From Phlyctochytrium arcticum (taxonomy: Eukaryota > Chytridiomycota > Chytridiomycetes > Chytridiales > Chytridiaceae), in NCBI GenBank assembly GCA_025602905.1, contig JAHLKI010000028.1, positions 1 through 64,000 on the forward strand: a stretch of 64,000 nucleotides of DNA, written 5' to 3'. Position 1 is the first letter of the stretch; every line of letters starts with the position of its first letter. The notes beneath the pieces were generated by a model. That model searched no databases. It saw only the letters and a list, made by a program, of their open reading frames with translations, and was not told where the DNA came from. Below, in pieces: positions 19,674 to 31,384 of this stretch. The position numbers were made by a program, and so were the translations under genes.

Positions 19674-21173
19674 TTATGACGGCACGAATTCTCCCAAAAG
19701 CCGGTTCGCAACCTGCTCAATTGTTTCCTCCTTGCCCACAGTGTGAATTGCCTCATTCACTTTGACAACGTTGGCAAACCATGCTTGCCCTGCTTCATGG
19801 GTAAATTTGTACGACATGGAATAGTCCAGATGCTTTACACTGGTAATGAACAATATGACGGCATTGGACGGGCCAGGAGAGTTGTTGACCAGATGAACAG
19901 ATTCAATCTCAAGGGTGGAAGAGTTGGGAAACGAATGTGTCGTTGGGAACGGGTAGCGGGCCAGGTTGGAAAAGTTCAGGTCCCCGAGGACACCCTTGAC
20001 CAATGTCTCGCCGATCTTTACGACTTGTTCTTCGGTCCGTGTGTTGTGGTGAATAAACTCGGCAAAACCGAGTGGTTTGTCGCTCTGAATGACTTGGTTG
20101 GTCCATTCTTTGGATTTTCGTGCGTGATCCCAAAACCTTTCCGTTGGGTCAATGCCGGCAGCGTACTGATCAAAGGTTCCAATACCCGCCACACACCCCA
20201 CATGATCTTGGCCGAGTGATGGTGTTAAGCGGGGGCGAAGGTTAAAGTCGAAATCATACGCAAAGGCGACTTTGGACTCTTTACGAGCACCAGGCACCCT
20301 GGAGAATGCGGCAACGAGCGCAGCAGAGAGTGCTCCAAACAAAGTGACCGATTCTTGCCGGCATTTGGTCAGGTTGGCTGCGAGATTTTCGGGAGTTCCG
20401 GACGCAAAGGAAAACTCGGATCGCGCACTGACGAGGGGAAGTTTTATATCTGGGAGATCTGTACGGATCGGGAAGACGGATCGGAAATTCTTTTCCTTGG
20501 GGACCAGAAACCCAGGGATGTCGGACATGGGTTTGGTGCCGGCCAGATCTACTGATGACGGTAGAAGGGGAAGGGGCTCGAGGGCTGCAGTGCTTGATGG
20601 ATTACGAGTGGCTGCTTGTAATAAATCGTGCAACATTCGATAGCCCGAGAAGCCATCAGCGGCCCAGTGATCACTAAAGACAATCAAATGGGCCGATTCA
20701 CCAGAAGAAGGGTTGCCGCTTCCCTTGCTACCTGATCGTAAAACATGCACAGCGACGGGAAAGCGTTGGGTAGAATCCGTAGGAACATCATTACATCGGG
20801 TACGGCACAACGACTGCCATTCGTCAGGCGAGGACCGGACGGAAACAGTAATCTGTTTCTGAACTTGGTCCTCTGGAAATTGTTCGTACACGGTGGCCTC
20901 AAATCCGGGCGTCGAGACCTTGGAGCGGACTTTGGGGTGTCGGGCTGCGAGTTCTCGGTAGGCACGCGGCAATTCAGCAATCAGAGCTTCAATGTCGCCG
21001 TAGAGCCGGGCCGCATGGGCAATAATCGTTACTGACTTGTTGAGCGAAAAGAGACGCTCGAGCGCCTTGAGCGGATACCGGGGATACTGCGTTGATTGAG
21101 TAGCCGTTGTCGTCGTCGTTGCGATCTTCGCGCTGGAATCTCCAGTAGCTGATGCAAGTATTTCGTTTGCCAT
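19674..21173 (-). CDS. HxxxDG acyltransferase, copy B (tandem paralogue)
   Basis: Intronless, 499 residues from MANEILASAT. Catalytic motif HWAADG (His169, Asp173). It aligns end to end with copy A at DNA level, differing in a shorter, divergent N-terminus and an in-frame deletion of about 18 codons near the middle (after PMSDIPGFL, where A has the FKLVSH segment). The reading frame is fully open, so both copies are probably functional. The high identity of their 3' halves, compared with unrelated flanks and promoters, points to recent tandem duplication or gene conversion. Substrate unknown. Confidence 0.85.
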   Translation of the reverse strand: MANEILASATGDSSAKIATTTTTATQSTQYPRYPLKALERLFSLNKSVTIIAHAARLYGDIEALIAELPRAYRELAARHPKVRSKVSTPGFEATVYEQFPEDQVQKQITVSVRSSPDEWQSLCRTRCNDVPTDSTQRFPVAVHVLRSGSKGSGNPSSGESAHLIVFSDHWAADGFSGYRMLHDLLQAATRNPSSTAALEPLPLLPSSVDLAGTKPMSDIPGFLVPKEKNFRSVFPIRTDLPDIKLPLVSARSEFSFASGTPENLAANLTKCRQESVTLFGALSAALVAAFSRVPGARKESKVAFAYDFDFNLRPRLTPSLGQDHVGCVAGIGTFDQYAAGIDPTERFWDHARKSKEWTNQVIQSDKPLGFAEFIHHNTRTEEQVVKIGETLVKGVLGDLNFSNLARYPFPTTHSFPNSSTLEIESVHLVNNSPGPSNAVILFITSVKHLDYSMSYKFTHEAGQAWFANVVKVNEAIHTVGKEETIEQVANRLLGEFVPS

Positions 21174-21838
21174 ATTAATTGAACGTAGATCACCCAGCGT
21201 CTTGACAAGTCCTAACGTTGCAGGGCTTAATGGGCAGAAGGAACAAGCTCTTGGTTCTGCTTTTCACCGCAAGCATTTCGCACTTCTTTTCCATACAACA
21301 AGCGTCATTTCATGAATTCAGGGCTGATTCGTAATTATCAGATTCATAAACTCAAAACCAAGTTGACCAACGCTGATTCGCCTGATTCGCATCAAAAACT
21401 GTTATCATAGAAACAATCACTTTCCTTCTCATTTCCATTCTGGTCCGTTAACGGCTTAACGCAAGTTGGCCAAGTGTGTTTGTTTGTTCAAACAAGGACA
21501 TACAACTGACCGGTCTGACCCACCCTCAGGCTCTACTTTCGGGTTGAAGAACGTTTATTACAGCAGCATATGAGAAGAATTGAGTGCAGGTGTGCTAGCA
21601 GCAGGTGGGAGCGAGGGAGAGAATGCATAGACGAGCTTGTGCATTATATGTATGAAATGTAAATATATCAATCAAAAATCAATTCGGCGTGGTATAAAAG
21701 AAGAAGAGAATAATCGCAAATGTATGAAAGAAGAAGAAAAAAATGTTCGGAACTACATGGCAAAGAAGATAGTGAGAGTATGGGAGAAAAGTGGAAGCGG
21801 CGATGTAGATGGGGGGAGGCATAAGGAGGGAGAAAGAA
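21174..21838. other. Spacer, purine-rich toward the right end
   Basis: Upstream region of acyltransferase B. The segment 21700-21835 is strongly A/G-biased (repeated GAAGAAGA). No gene identified. Confidence 0.4.
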
Positions 21839-22838
21839 TCAATATCGCAAGTCTATGACTTCCTGTAAGGGGCACATTTGGCAGATGCCACGCACAAAAT
21901 CATCACCAAGGGTGTAGATCCCAGCAACCTTCAGCCTTCGGAGATTTTTGAGACGGGGCAAGATATTGACAAGGGCATTGCGGCTGATCTTCCAGCAATG
22001 GCTTAATGTTAATTCCGTTAACGATCGACAATTCTCGAGGATGCCCAGCAAAGACTGATCGTTGATTGACCAAGATTTCAATTCAAGCCTATTTTGCCGT
22101 ATATGACGGCTCGCTTTCCGGCAGAGGGGAAAGCCGAGCTTTTCCACGGTTGAAGATTTGAAAGAAAACGTCCGATCGCGATTTGTTGTCATTCGGAAAG
22201 TCTCCATTTTTCGATAAAGGCCGGACAACGGCTGCCACTGGATCCGTTATCAGAAAGGGGGGATTGGAGCGCCGATCTAGAGTCTTGCACGGTGCGCGGT
22301 AGTCCAATTGCACGAAGCAAACGCCTCGAGAAGTCGCGCCGGGACATAGGGCAATGGATTGGACACGATTGGCCACCGCACCTTGCTGTTATTCAGGCGC
22401 AGGGCGATGGTCGGCCTCGTACCGTGACGGCCACTCGAGAAGCAGCAGTACGTAATGGGCCCAGTTGTGTCTGGTTCCCACGCACCGTTTCCATGTACGG
22501 CCCTTATTGACAAAGAGTTCATTATGCGCTTCCCCTTCAGTTGTCGCCAATTCCGGGGGTGGTGTGTTATTCAAATCCTCAAGTAAGATCACGCGGACCG
22601 CCCAGGAGCTGAGGTTGATAATCGGCCTGTAACAAATGCAGTGAGCGCACATTTGAGATCTTCAAAGCTGGGACACTTACTGTAATAACTGAAACCTCCA
22701 AAGAGAATCAAATTTCCTGACTGACGTGAGAGCGTGCCTCGCCACATTGTGTTGGATGGCGCTGCAGATGTAAAACGGCTGCAGTAACAGCAGCGTCCTT
22801 ATCACTGGCGTTGAGCAGATTAGTTGCTGAAACTCCAT
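21839..22838 (-). CDS. Leucine-rich-repeat (F-box/AMN1-like) gene, disrupted or incompletely modelled
   Basis: The right part reads from an ATG at 22838: exon 22838-22681, then GTAAGT...TTACAG, then exon 22626 onward (PIINLSSWAVRVILLEDLNN). The left part (frame ending at 21839) is LRR-like: LLGILENCRSLTELTLSHCW, NILPRLKNLRRLKVAG, and the end CQMCPLQEVIDLRY. Between them (about 22180-22420) at least two frames look coding and no splice pair of normal size joins them. The locus is therefore either a gene with an intron I could not place or one broken by frameshifts. LRRs of this spacing commonly follow an F-box in SCF ubiquitin-ligase adaptors; I did not find a convincing F-box. Confidence 0.42.
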
Positions 22839-22866
22839 GTGGGAATAATGATTCTCAAATTTGTAC

Positions 22867-24790
22867 CTAGCTGCTCTCGTTGTTCGGCATCAATGTCAGA
22901 TTATGGTGATGCTGAAGACAGTGCTTGATAATTTGCTCAATGTGATCTTGCACGTTAAATGCTACATAAGTAGTGAATGCTGTTCGCATCTTGTTGGATT
23001 CAATGGCAAAGAGTTGGCCATGTTGAACGTGAGAATACGCTGGCCTCGCGTACAGCTGTTGATCGTCTGGGCCTGGTTCACTGGGTTCTTCTGCATCATC
23101 AGGCCAGGTAAAGTTTGCATGTTGGGCCGGGCGTAGGAACTGGGCTAGGGATGCGCGAAGTGACGGAGATACAGAGTGGGCATGGGTACCCGGAGTGGGA
23201 ATGTCCAATGCGATTCGAAGCAGCTGGTGAAAATAGATCTGGTTGGACCCACAACCATCTAAGGTTACTGGTCAGCCCGTCGGGATCAACGACTTTTGTA
23301 AAACAAAGGATAATTACTCCTTTCTTTGTCCCCTACTGATGTGAGCCACACTTAAGTCTCGCTTCTTTCTTATCCTTTCGGTGTTGTCAACAGCCGATTG
23401 TCGCAAAATCGAGCAACATGCTATGAACGTTTCGACATGAAACCCACAGTCGCTTGCGAACAGATCTTCAGGAAACCCGTGGTCACGAGCAAGGTTGAAC
23501 ATCAAAATGGCAGGAGGCTGGTGGCGGCCTCAATATCTTGACGTGGCATATGCGACGGCCATTGTGATAAGTCTCGCATACATGCTTCAATTTTTTGATC
23601 GAAATTCATTGGTTTGTATCCAATGGCTTCGGTAAACTCGGAGTCGTTGATTAGCTGGTGGAATGCTTCTCCCTTGTCCGCTTGTGGAAGAACAGCTTGG
23701 AGGACGGTAGACACGGTGTCTCTCAATATGGTCATTAAAACATGAAATCTAGCGGATGTGGGTTTAGTCTTCTGAAGCATTATCTTGACGGCTTGCATCG
23801 CCGCTGGTCTGATTTTTCTCAAGGTCTCCCTCGCTGCTCGCCTCGTGCGCGGTCTTGCTCGATATATCTTCTCTTCCCTCCAAGCTCATGGGTGGTCGCA
23901 GGCGCTCAACTAGCGGGGCCTTCCAAATGCTTTCTCTATATATGAGGAATTATGTGGGGGAATACATGTGGAGAGACACTGTCATATACATGACAGATCA
24001 ATTCGGGAAACCGTTTCATACCGACGTGTTCTCGGTGCTTAGCACCTGGCTTCTGGGATGGCTTCGCCTTTTAACATTACCAGGCATTTCCTCTTCTTCG
24101 ACATCCATATTCTCTTGAGCACCACCCAGGCTCGACTCATTCATCAAGTGGGACTCGGATCCTGTTCATGAAGCGACATCAGTCACGACGGCTCGAAGAG
24201 CCATACGAATGTTCTCCTACCATGGATTTCGCTTGATGTGTCCTGGTTCGTATCTGGGCTAGATTGTATCTTGGCTGCAGAAATACCTAGTCCGGTGCCC
24301 AGCTGCCAGCTTCTTGTTGTCAAGTACGCTGAGGCTGTGCTCAATATGTGAGTTCTTGGCACCCGAGTAGATTGAACTCACGTAAATCTGAAACCCGTCA
24401 CATCTTGGCCATCATCTGAACACGTTCACGATCGGATATATCATTCTCAGCTTGCATGAGACATGTTCCATGGAAAACAATTGACTCTGAAGATTTTGCC
24501 ACCTCCCCTATAGTAGAAAGCATGCTCTGAACGGATGTGTATGACTCGTGGCCCTACACAGAATTTTAGACAAGAGAGTTCGTCACACAAAGAAGGGTTA
24601 CCTCACCGCCTCAGCTTGATCGTTCTCGCCATCCAGCTCTAGCCTTGAGCGTTTCTCAGCCGGTACATTTTCTGGAACTTCTTGCTGTCGGCGCTTCTTT
24701 GTTTTTTCGAGATCGCGGCAACTGGTACTTTGAACCTCCGGGAATTGAAGTGCGGCAGTGCTTGACAGAGCACTCCTTCGCAGGTTGCAG
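22867..24790 (-). CDS. Unresolved minus-strand gene(s): several exon-like segments, function unknown
   Basis: Exon-quality segments follow one another on the minus strand: about 24790-24612 (Lys/Arg/Glu-rich, CRDLEKTKKRRQQEVPENV), a GTGAGG...TGTAG intron, about 24554-24410 (GHESYTSVQSMLSTIGEVAK), about 24160-24025 (acidic, MDVEEEEMPG), about 23935-23765 (ESIWKAPLVERLRPPMSLEG), about 23752-23505 (helical, FHVLMTILRDTVSTVLQAVL), 23505-23330 (MFNLARDHGFPEDLFASDCG), and 23260-22870 (YFHQLLRIALDIPTPGTHAH). Frames change between several of them without clear splice sites, and the last ends at a TAG directly before a GTAC donor-like site. It may be one long gene running into the LRR locus, two genes, or a decayed gene. 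No family recognised. Confidence 0.3.
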
Positions 24791-25200
24791 TGATGTCGAG
24801 GGCAAGTGCCAATCGAGATTCATAAGTGTGTTTCGTCAGAAGATAAGATCATACACGGATAGAAGTTCAGATCAGAACAGAGTCTTCCACTCCGAAAGTT
24901 GCCGGTTCCCACATGAGCATATAGATCTCGACACAGTCCTGGCATACAGGAAGCACATAAGGGATCCTCAAATAAGATCTGACATTGACGATGCTTGAGG
25001 TTGTCGGAGTTGCTGCTGGCGTAGAACAAAAACCTTGTGTGAAATGGTGTGGCGCTCTTTGCGGTTGGGTTTGCTGGCTGGCGTTGTGCTCAGAACTCAG
25101 AACTGAACACTCCCCAGAGATCAGTTTTCCACTTTTCCTCATACATAGACGGGGCTCATAGATAGACGTTAGAGGAGCCTTATAGAGCAGGAGGGCAACC

Positions 25201-26758
25201 ATGGACGGCGATAGAAAATCTCCCTGCAGAAAACGGGCCAGCTCAAGGGCAACGAAAATGTCAACAAGAAGGCTCTTGGCGGCGACCTGGGCGGCGACCT
25301 GTCTGGTAGCTGCCGTCTCTTCCCAACACTCAGTGCTTGCTGCCCGACCTCCGCCTCCTCCATCCACTGCCTACCGCTACGACCGCCCATCCGTCTTTTC
25401 TAAGCAACTGAACCCTGTCTCATATACGCCTACCGACACTCCCGCATATCGCCCAAAGACACCCTCCTCAAATCGCATCGCCCAGACGGCCGCCCAATCC
25501 AACACTACCTCCGCCGGCTCTTTCCAGGTCCAGTTCATCTGTGATGGCCCAGCACCGCAAATCTGTCAACTTGCAAAGCAAGGTCTCGAAAATGCGGCAT
25601 CTTACATTACACAATCGCTTGCCGTCAAGGGCTCCATCAACGTGTATGCCACATTTCGCAGTTTTTGCCATGGAGTGCCCGTCGCCAGCTGCGGGGATAT
25701 GGGGAATACGTTGGGTATGGCTATGCCTGCTTCCTATTTTCCAGCGCAAGTAAAGCCATCGGGGGGATCCCTACAACTTAAACGCTATTACTTATACCCG
25801 CAAGCCTTAATGAAACAGTTGCGACCGGATAAAGGCCTCGATATGGCAAAGTATGACATTTTGGCCGACTTTAATTCTGATTTTGATTTTTGGTTCCGGG
25901 CGTCCGGCACTCCTATTCAAGCAAACCAAACGGATTTCGAATTTGTCGTTGGTAAGTTGTTTCCTTTGAGATTCAACATTGACCATAACTGACAACCTCT
26001 TGATAACAGCACATGAGCTGACTCATGGTTTGGGATGGGACTCATCGCTAGTACCCTACAACGTATTGTACAAAGACTACGGACAATCTAAAACCCTTTA
26101 TGTCGCGCCGGGACTCTACTTTCACGGTGTCCCCGCTGAGCCAATAGTAGACAACTGGATGCCTCTAACCGCTTTCGACAGTCTCATCAAAGTGGGCGCT
26201 TCCCAACAACCCCTGGAAGAGCTCACAGCACCTCTATACGACTTTTGGCCTAAATATTCATCGGGTATAGATGTCACTCTGCGGGACTTTATCGCCAGCT
26301 TTGAGCGGAGCGGCGACCCTTTCCAAGCTGCTGCTAAAATCCATGACCTCATTACCCAATCTCCTTCGCCTCAACCGGGCCTCCGCATTGGCTCAACAAC
26401 CATTTATGCTACTACCCGTGCCGGAACGTACGAACCCGGCTCATCCCTTACTCACATTGACCTCTCCTACAACACCACTCAAGATTTTCTCATGGTCCCA
26501 TCCATGGGAGGCATGGTCGGAAAATCCCTGCAACAACTCATAGACTCACAAAACAAGGGTGGTGGGATCTACGGTCCACATGCTCTGGAAGTGCTACGTG
26601 CTTTGGGCTGGGAGTCCGATAAGGAAGTTGTCATTTCAACCAACAAGGACCCCGCCATCCGAACATCTTCCAATTCCGCCACCTCCCTCCGAGTCATCCC
26701 GACTTCTCTCTGGAGTCTCTTTTTGGCTGTCTCTGTTTCTTGGTACGCCCTAATGTAA
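25201..26758 (+). CDS. Secreted HExxH zinc metalloprotease, probably GPI-anchored
   Basis: Two exons, 25201-25951 and 26010-26758 (58-nt intron), give 499 residues. A later ATG at 25258 would place MSTRRLLAATWAATCLVAAV directly at the N-terminus as a signal peptide and is the more likely start. The zinc motif HELTHGLG (His252, Glu253, His256 from the first ATG) is created exactly across the splice junction. The ~250 residues before it act as a lead domain with paired Cys (FICDGPAPQIC, SFCHGVPVASC). The very C-terminus is a hydrophobic stretch after a Ser/Thr-rich segment (SLWSLFLAVSVSWYALM), as in GPI-anchored wall or membrane proteins. The third zinc ligand was not assigned. No close named family recognised. 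Confidence 0.85.
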
Positions 26759-27016
26759 ACTTTTTAGATAGACACTTCTCGTACGATATCGTAGTTTTTA
26801 TAGAAGCAACATATAGCATAGCTTCTTGACATTTTTTAGGAATCATTCTGTTTTAACTTTCTTTCTGTATACACTCAGCAAACTCATAGTATAGATGTTT
26901 GCCGCCAAAGAAATCAAATTGAAAATGTAGCGACATCGAACTTCAACTTTGAGCGGGTGACAGGAAATAAATAGTGGTGGTGGGCTATGTACATGCGTAG
27001 TAAGATGTAAAAAAAA
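26759..27016. other. Convergent spacer
   Basis: 3' flanks of the metalloprotease and of the gene at 27017. Nothing else seen. Confidence 0.5.
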
Positions 27017-27694
27017 CTATGAAAAGTTGAAGCGAACTTTTTTCTTGGAGTCATCCTAAAAACCAGAATTCAATCACCAAATCCCTCAATCATCTCCATG
27101 GCCAAATACTCACCTGACTGGTTAATTTTGCTTTCGCCTTTTTATTCTCCTTCCGTTTCTGAATCTTTAATGTCCCATTCCGCAACTGCTTCTTGACCGT
27201 CTCCAATTCGGACCGACGGCCATTTTTGCGGTCGATTTTGTTCTTCTTGGTGACGAGGTCGCGGGAGGCGTTGGCCTGATGTCGTTCTACTTTTTTGCTG
27301 ATCGATGTTTCTTGCTTGGTTGAAATGGTGTCAATCAAGTTCATCATCGAGTCCTTTAAAGTCATCGTGTTAACTCATCATGTCCTAGGTACATGGAATG
27401 AAGGTATTGTAAACATACCAGACTGGCAAATTTCTTCCCTTTCTTTTGTCGTTTTGGCGGCGGTGGAGGTCCCCGTGCCGCATTCTCCTCCTCCTCGTTT
27501 TCCCCAACTTCACTCTCCTCTCCTTGGTCTTCATCACTTCCACTCTCCTCCTCCGTGACAGGAGGTATCGGTGTGAATTTCGGTTTCTGCGGTCGGCCTT
27601 TGGGTGCAGCCTGTTTTGATATTGGATGTTGTGCTTTCAGCGGGACGTTGCGCTTGATGGCTTTTGAGCCTTTTGGGCGGGTTGCAGGTGCCAT
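27017..27694 (-). CDS. Small basic/acidic nuclear-type protein, function unknown
   Basis: Three exons, 27694-27419, 27353-27114 and 27055-27017, all GT-AG and phase 0, giving 184 residues. Layout: a basic Pro/Lys N-terminus (MAPATRPKGSKAIKRNVP), an acidic block (EEESGSDEDQGEESEVGENE), a Lys-rich linker, a helix (DSMMNLIDTISTKQETSISK), a long highly charged basic helix (KKNKIDRKNGRRSELETVKK) and the end KKKVRFNFS. This alternation is typical of nucleolar or ribosome-assembly factors, but no named family was recognised. The intron borders are clean, so the gene is probably real. Confidence 0.7.
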
Positions 27695-28246
27695 GTCTTT
27701 TATGGTTTGGAAGAGTTGCGTGTCCTTTTGGTGCGCTGCAGCTTTTGGCAATTTGGCAAAACGACCGTTTTGAAGTTTTGTGCTTCGCTGTCAAATTGTC
27801 GAGCGCCGTAAATCTACTACACAGCCACTCTAGCATCGACGCGAATTGCCTGGCGAATTGCGATTTCAGATTCAAATTCCCACACTCACTCTGCAGGACT
27901 GATCTGTTTGTATTTTTAAAGCCCGAGAATATCAGTTACTCGCCGATCGCCAGACCTGCCTGCACTACGGCATTTGATAAACGGAAAGGAACTTGTATGT
28001 GTTGGCTATGTGGAACCCGATTTCACTCTGCACTCTTTTGGCTCTTTTGAGACCGGACGGCGATCCACACAACTCATGCGATGATGAAAAGCATATCGTG
28101 AACTTCCCCTTTTCAAAGCGTTGTTGAATGATGTACGATACATCTAGTCGAATGTGAGGACATCGCCCTTTGAAATGCGTCGTCTCACGTGCACTTGCTT
28201 TGCCCGCATCGGAACGACACCCTGCCCGGAATCTCCGGATCAGCAT
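27695..28246. other. Spacer upstream of the small nuclear-type gene
   Basis: 5' region of the gene at 27694 and 3' flank of the fructosamine kinase. No gene seen. Confidence 0.5.
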
Positions 28247-29400
28247 CTATCGGACTACGTCTAAGGCAATGTCCATCTCCCGCATCGCCGACGATACATA
28301 CGACATCTAAAGATCAAGAATAAACAAAACAGAACACATCCCTAAAGAAGGACTTACGCCAAAGAGAACGGTATGGTTCAGGTAATGAAAGACCTTGTAA
28401 AGCGCCGCACGGGCATCGTACTCGTCGACCGGGTCACTGGGAGGTATACACTCGTGATAAGATTCGTAGAACGAGGGGGCAAATCCGCCAAAGATGCGAG
28501 CAATGGCCAGACTAGTTTAACGGTTCATTGATCGTTTATAAGCGCTGGGTATGAATGGAGGAAAACGTACTCGGCTTCGTTGTGGCCATAGTAGCAGCAT
28601 GGATCAAAGATCACTGGTTTATTTGTTTCTGCGTTAACGCCAGCATTCCCGCTCTCCATTACAAATATCAGTCGGTTATATAAATCACACTGCAAAATTT
28701 TGCAGAGGCACACATACCCAAAGGTCCCCATGCAATAAAGCAGGTCTAGTCTTCAATGGTTTGAGTAATTTCGGGATTGCCCTATTACAAGTATGACGTT
28801 CAGCTCATGGCAGCTTCTGGGTCTTACCATAAGCAAAAGTAAGCCTTACACCTTACGCAGAACATCTCCCTTTGCGCATAACTCATTATAAGACCCATCC
28901 TTGCGCAGCGTATCCAAGAGATCCCCAATCTTGCGATCAAACGTCTCTTCCCAAGTGTCAGTCCATCCATTCCGCATTCGGGTCCGCCCGCAAAACGTCG
29001 GGATGGAAAAGCCAAACTTCTCAGCTTGCGAACTCGAATGAGTGTGCATGCTGGCTAACATCCTGCCCAGCTCGCCGGCAGCGGCCGCATTCAGCGACTT
29101 GAGACTCTTGTACTCACTCACAAAAATCATTGTGTCCGAGTCTGGATCCAGAGCACATTCCAAAAGGCAAGGGCAGATGCCGGGCTGAGCTGCATACATG
29201 AGTCGCAGGGACTCGGCCTCGGCTTCATAATGCTCTTTTTCGGAGTGAGGGCCTTGTTTTACCAGGTAGGTTTGCCCGGTGGTTGGAGAGTAGACGGTGG
29301 ATCCAGACTGAACTAGTGAGTCGCCAGCTTTGGGCTCGATCTTGGCAAATACTTTCTGCAAGACGGGGTTCGTAAGTGGAGTTCTGGGCGATCTTGGCAT
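28247..29400 (-). CDS. FN3K: Fructosamine / ketosamine 3-kinase
   Basis: Five exons, 29400-28850, 28781-28718, 28653-28571, 28511-28358 and 28306-28247, give 303 residues, the family's normal size. Kinase features: nucleotide-binding Lys in TYLVKQG, EAESLRLM, VSEYKSLKSL, LASMHTHSS with the KFGFSIPTFCGRTRMRNGW block, the catalytic loop LLHGDLWSGN (Asp203), the metal-binding VIFDPCCYYGHNEAD (Asp222) and then LAIARIFGGFAPSFYESYH. Known reaction: phosphorylates sugar-amine adducts at O3 so that they fall off the protein (deglycation). An ATG 87 bp further upstream (29487) would add a 29-residue N-terminus; the inner ATG fits the family better. Confidence 0.94.
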
Positions 29401-30311
29401 GGCGAAATGTTTTGTGGTGTCAAGTCCTTGAAGTCCCGCGAAATTCCAAACGGTCCATTGCCGTGACCTCACAACTCTGTGGAACATTCGCTGTCATTTG
29501 CACTTGACGCGATCAACTTTGGTGCAGTTGATGAGACATCTGGCTGACGATCTTGAGCCAACGGTACATAATCAAAAGTTCAAAACCTTGCGTGGCAAAA
29601 CCCAGTGGCGTAAAAGAAACCAACGTCAAGGACAAAGAAGGATACCGTCGCAACTTGGCTCCCCACAAGAACAGCTTCAACACTCGGACTCATGAATTTC
29701 CCCCGCGTTAATCAACCCTGAGATGCCGAATAGGAATATCCGAGAAGTGTGCAGTTGAGTGATGGCGGCGATCATCTTGGCGCAAGCTATGTTCTTGGCC
29801 GTCAACAAGAAGACCTTGAAATATTGACGGGTGGCATCGCCCATGACCCTGAAATAGCGAAAAGTTGCACTTGCCAGAATTGATTGGACCGCAAATATCC
29901 ATATAAAGTCGTTCGAGAAAGACTAGTTGTGCATCCTTCGGTCTTCTCGGTGAACGGCTTTCGGATCAGTAGTTTTCCTTGTGCGCAAGCCGAAAATTTG
30001 CACCGTGCCAACTCTTATTCCCATCTCTACTTTGTCGAACTTTTACTCTTCCTTTCTTCTTCGCTATTCGACCACCTCCACTGACAATGCTGTGCCGGCT
30101 TGATTATACATTGCTCAGACTTTCGGAGTCTGGAACATTTCATCTCGACCAATTTCGTCATTTTCCCCCAAGATTTGCGTCGTCAGAAGTAGCTTGGAAG
30201 CACAAGAGAAGGAAAAAAAGAAATATACTCATGTACGTTTGTACATTGCGAGTCATCTCCTTTTTGTACCCACCTCCATTGTATTGACTACCAACTTTAG
30301 ATCTGTCCGGA
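29401..30311. other. Spacer upstream of FN3K
   Basis: Short open frames only (for example 29498-29695), none with a recognisable domain or splice context. Confidence 0.4.
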
Positions 30312-31384
30312 ATGGACCGCCACGGAATTTCGGCGACACTGAAGGCCATCAAGGGGTCGAAAGATTGCTTCGACTACACTTTCGATCGGAGCGGCAAATC
30401 CGTCGAAACTTTCGCGAGTGTATGGTTGGGGGAGGACTGGAAGTTATACTCCACCATTGCATTACCCTCTGGCGTCTGCCTGACAGGTTTAATCTTTTCT
30501 CTGCCTATGCCGACGCATTTCGCGGCCTTCTTGCAATTCAAGGCGGAATTGTGCCTTGCGTTTACTGTTCAAGTTGCCAACCCACACGTACGTTGCAAAT
30601 GATGTTTTTAACAGCCAGAAAAATACTATAATTGACCTTGACACTTCCAGGAAAGACATTTTAACGCGCCTGCCAGATGAACATGCCCACCGAACTCGAA
30701 TTATCTACGGGAAATACATCTGCCAAACAACAAAAAAACAATTCAACACAGTCGGCCAAAACTTTTTCTCTAAAATCACTATCACATTGGCAAATATATT
30801 TCCGTATTGTTTGACCAGAAAGGGGGGGATTTTCAAAGGCGCTAAAAGTTGACCTAGAACACAATATTTTGGGACCGAACGGCCTGGAGCCATTTTTGCG
30901 CAGCTTGAAGCGGGCTAGAACTGAGAGATGGTCCCACCTTTGCAAGTGGTTCAGCGCCAGAATGGAAATTCAGTACTCCAACACCGATCCCGTTCTTCGC
31001 CCTACCTCCCGCAAGATGGCATCCTATCTCAAACAGCAAGATGTCTTCAAAGGCAAAGGTCTGTTGGATGCGTGGATGGAACTGACGACGGGGATCGAAG
31101 ATTTGACAGCGGCCGTGATGCAAATGTGCGAGGCCAAAAAATCCATCTCGATTGACGCAACCGGCAAATTCCCACCCGCCATTGGTGTGAAAGAGAAGGG
31201 GACGGAAAAAGAAACTAGGCATAATGAGAAACCTAGCCAAAAAATTCCACCCACTGAAATTTATCCGCAAAATCCCTTCAAAAATTTCAGAGCTCTTCCT
31301 ACCACCACGACATTGAATTTTTGGACAAGGCACCAAACAACGTCTGGCAGACGCAGAAATGAAAGAGATGGGAGTGGCAGCTGA
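30312..31384 (+). CDS. Hypothetical multi-exon gene or gene remnant
   Basis: Three protein-like blocks on the plus strand: 30312-30587 (MDRHGISATLKAIKGSKDCF, ends CAC|GTACGT), about 30652-30850 (RLPDEHAHRTRIIYGKYICQ) and 30869-31384 (RARTERWSHLCKWFSARMEI, GLLDAWMELTTGIEDLTAAV, then a Lys/Pro-rich tail). The frames do not join cleanly with the splice sites seen: the AG before block 2 leaves the wrong phase. One exon may be mis-called or the gene may be broken. No family recognised. Confidence 0.35.

Noticed and set aside
29498..29695. Short basic open frame upstream of the fructosamine kinase
   Set aside because: No splice partner, no domain, and it sits in the likely promoter of the kinase gene.
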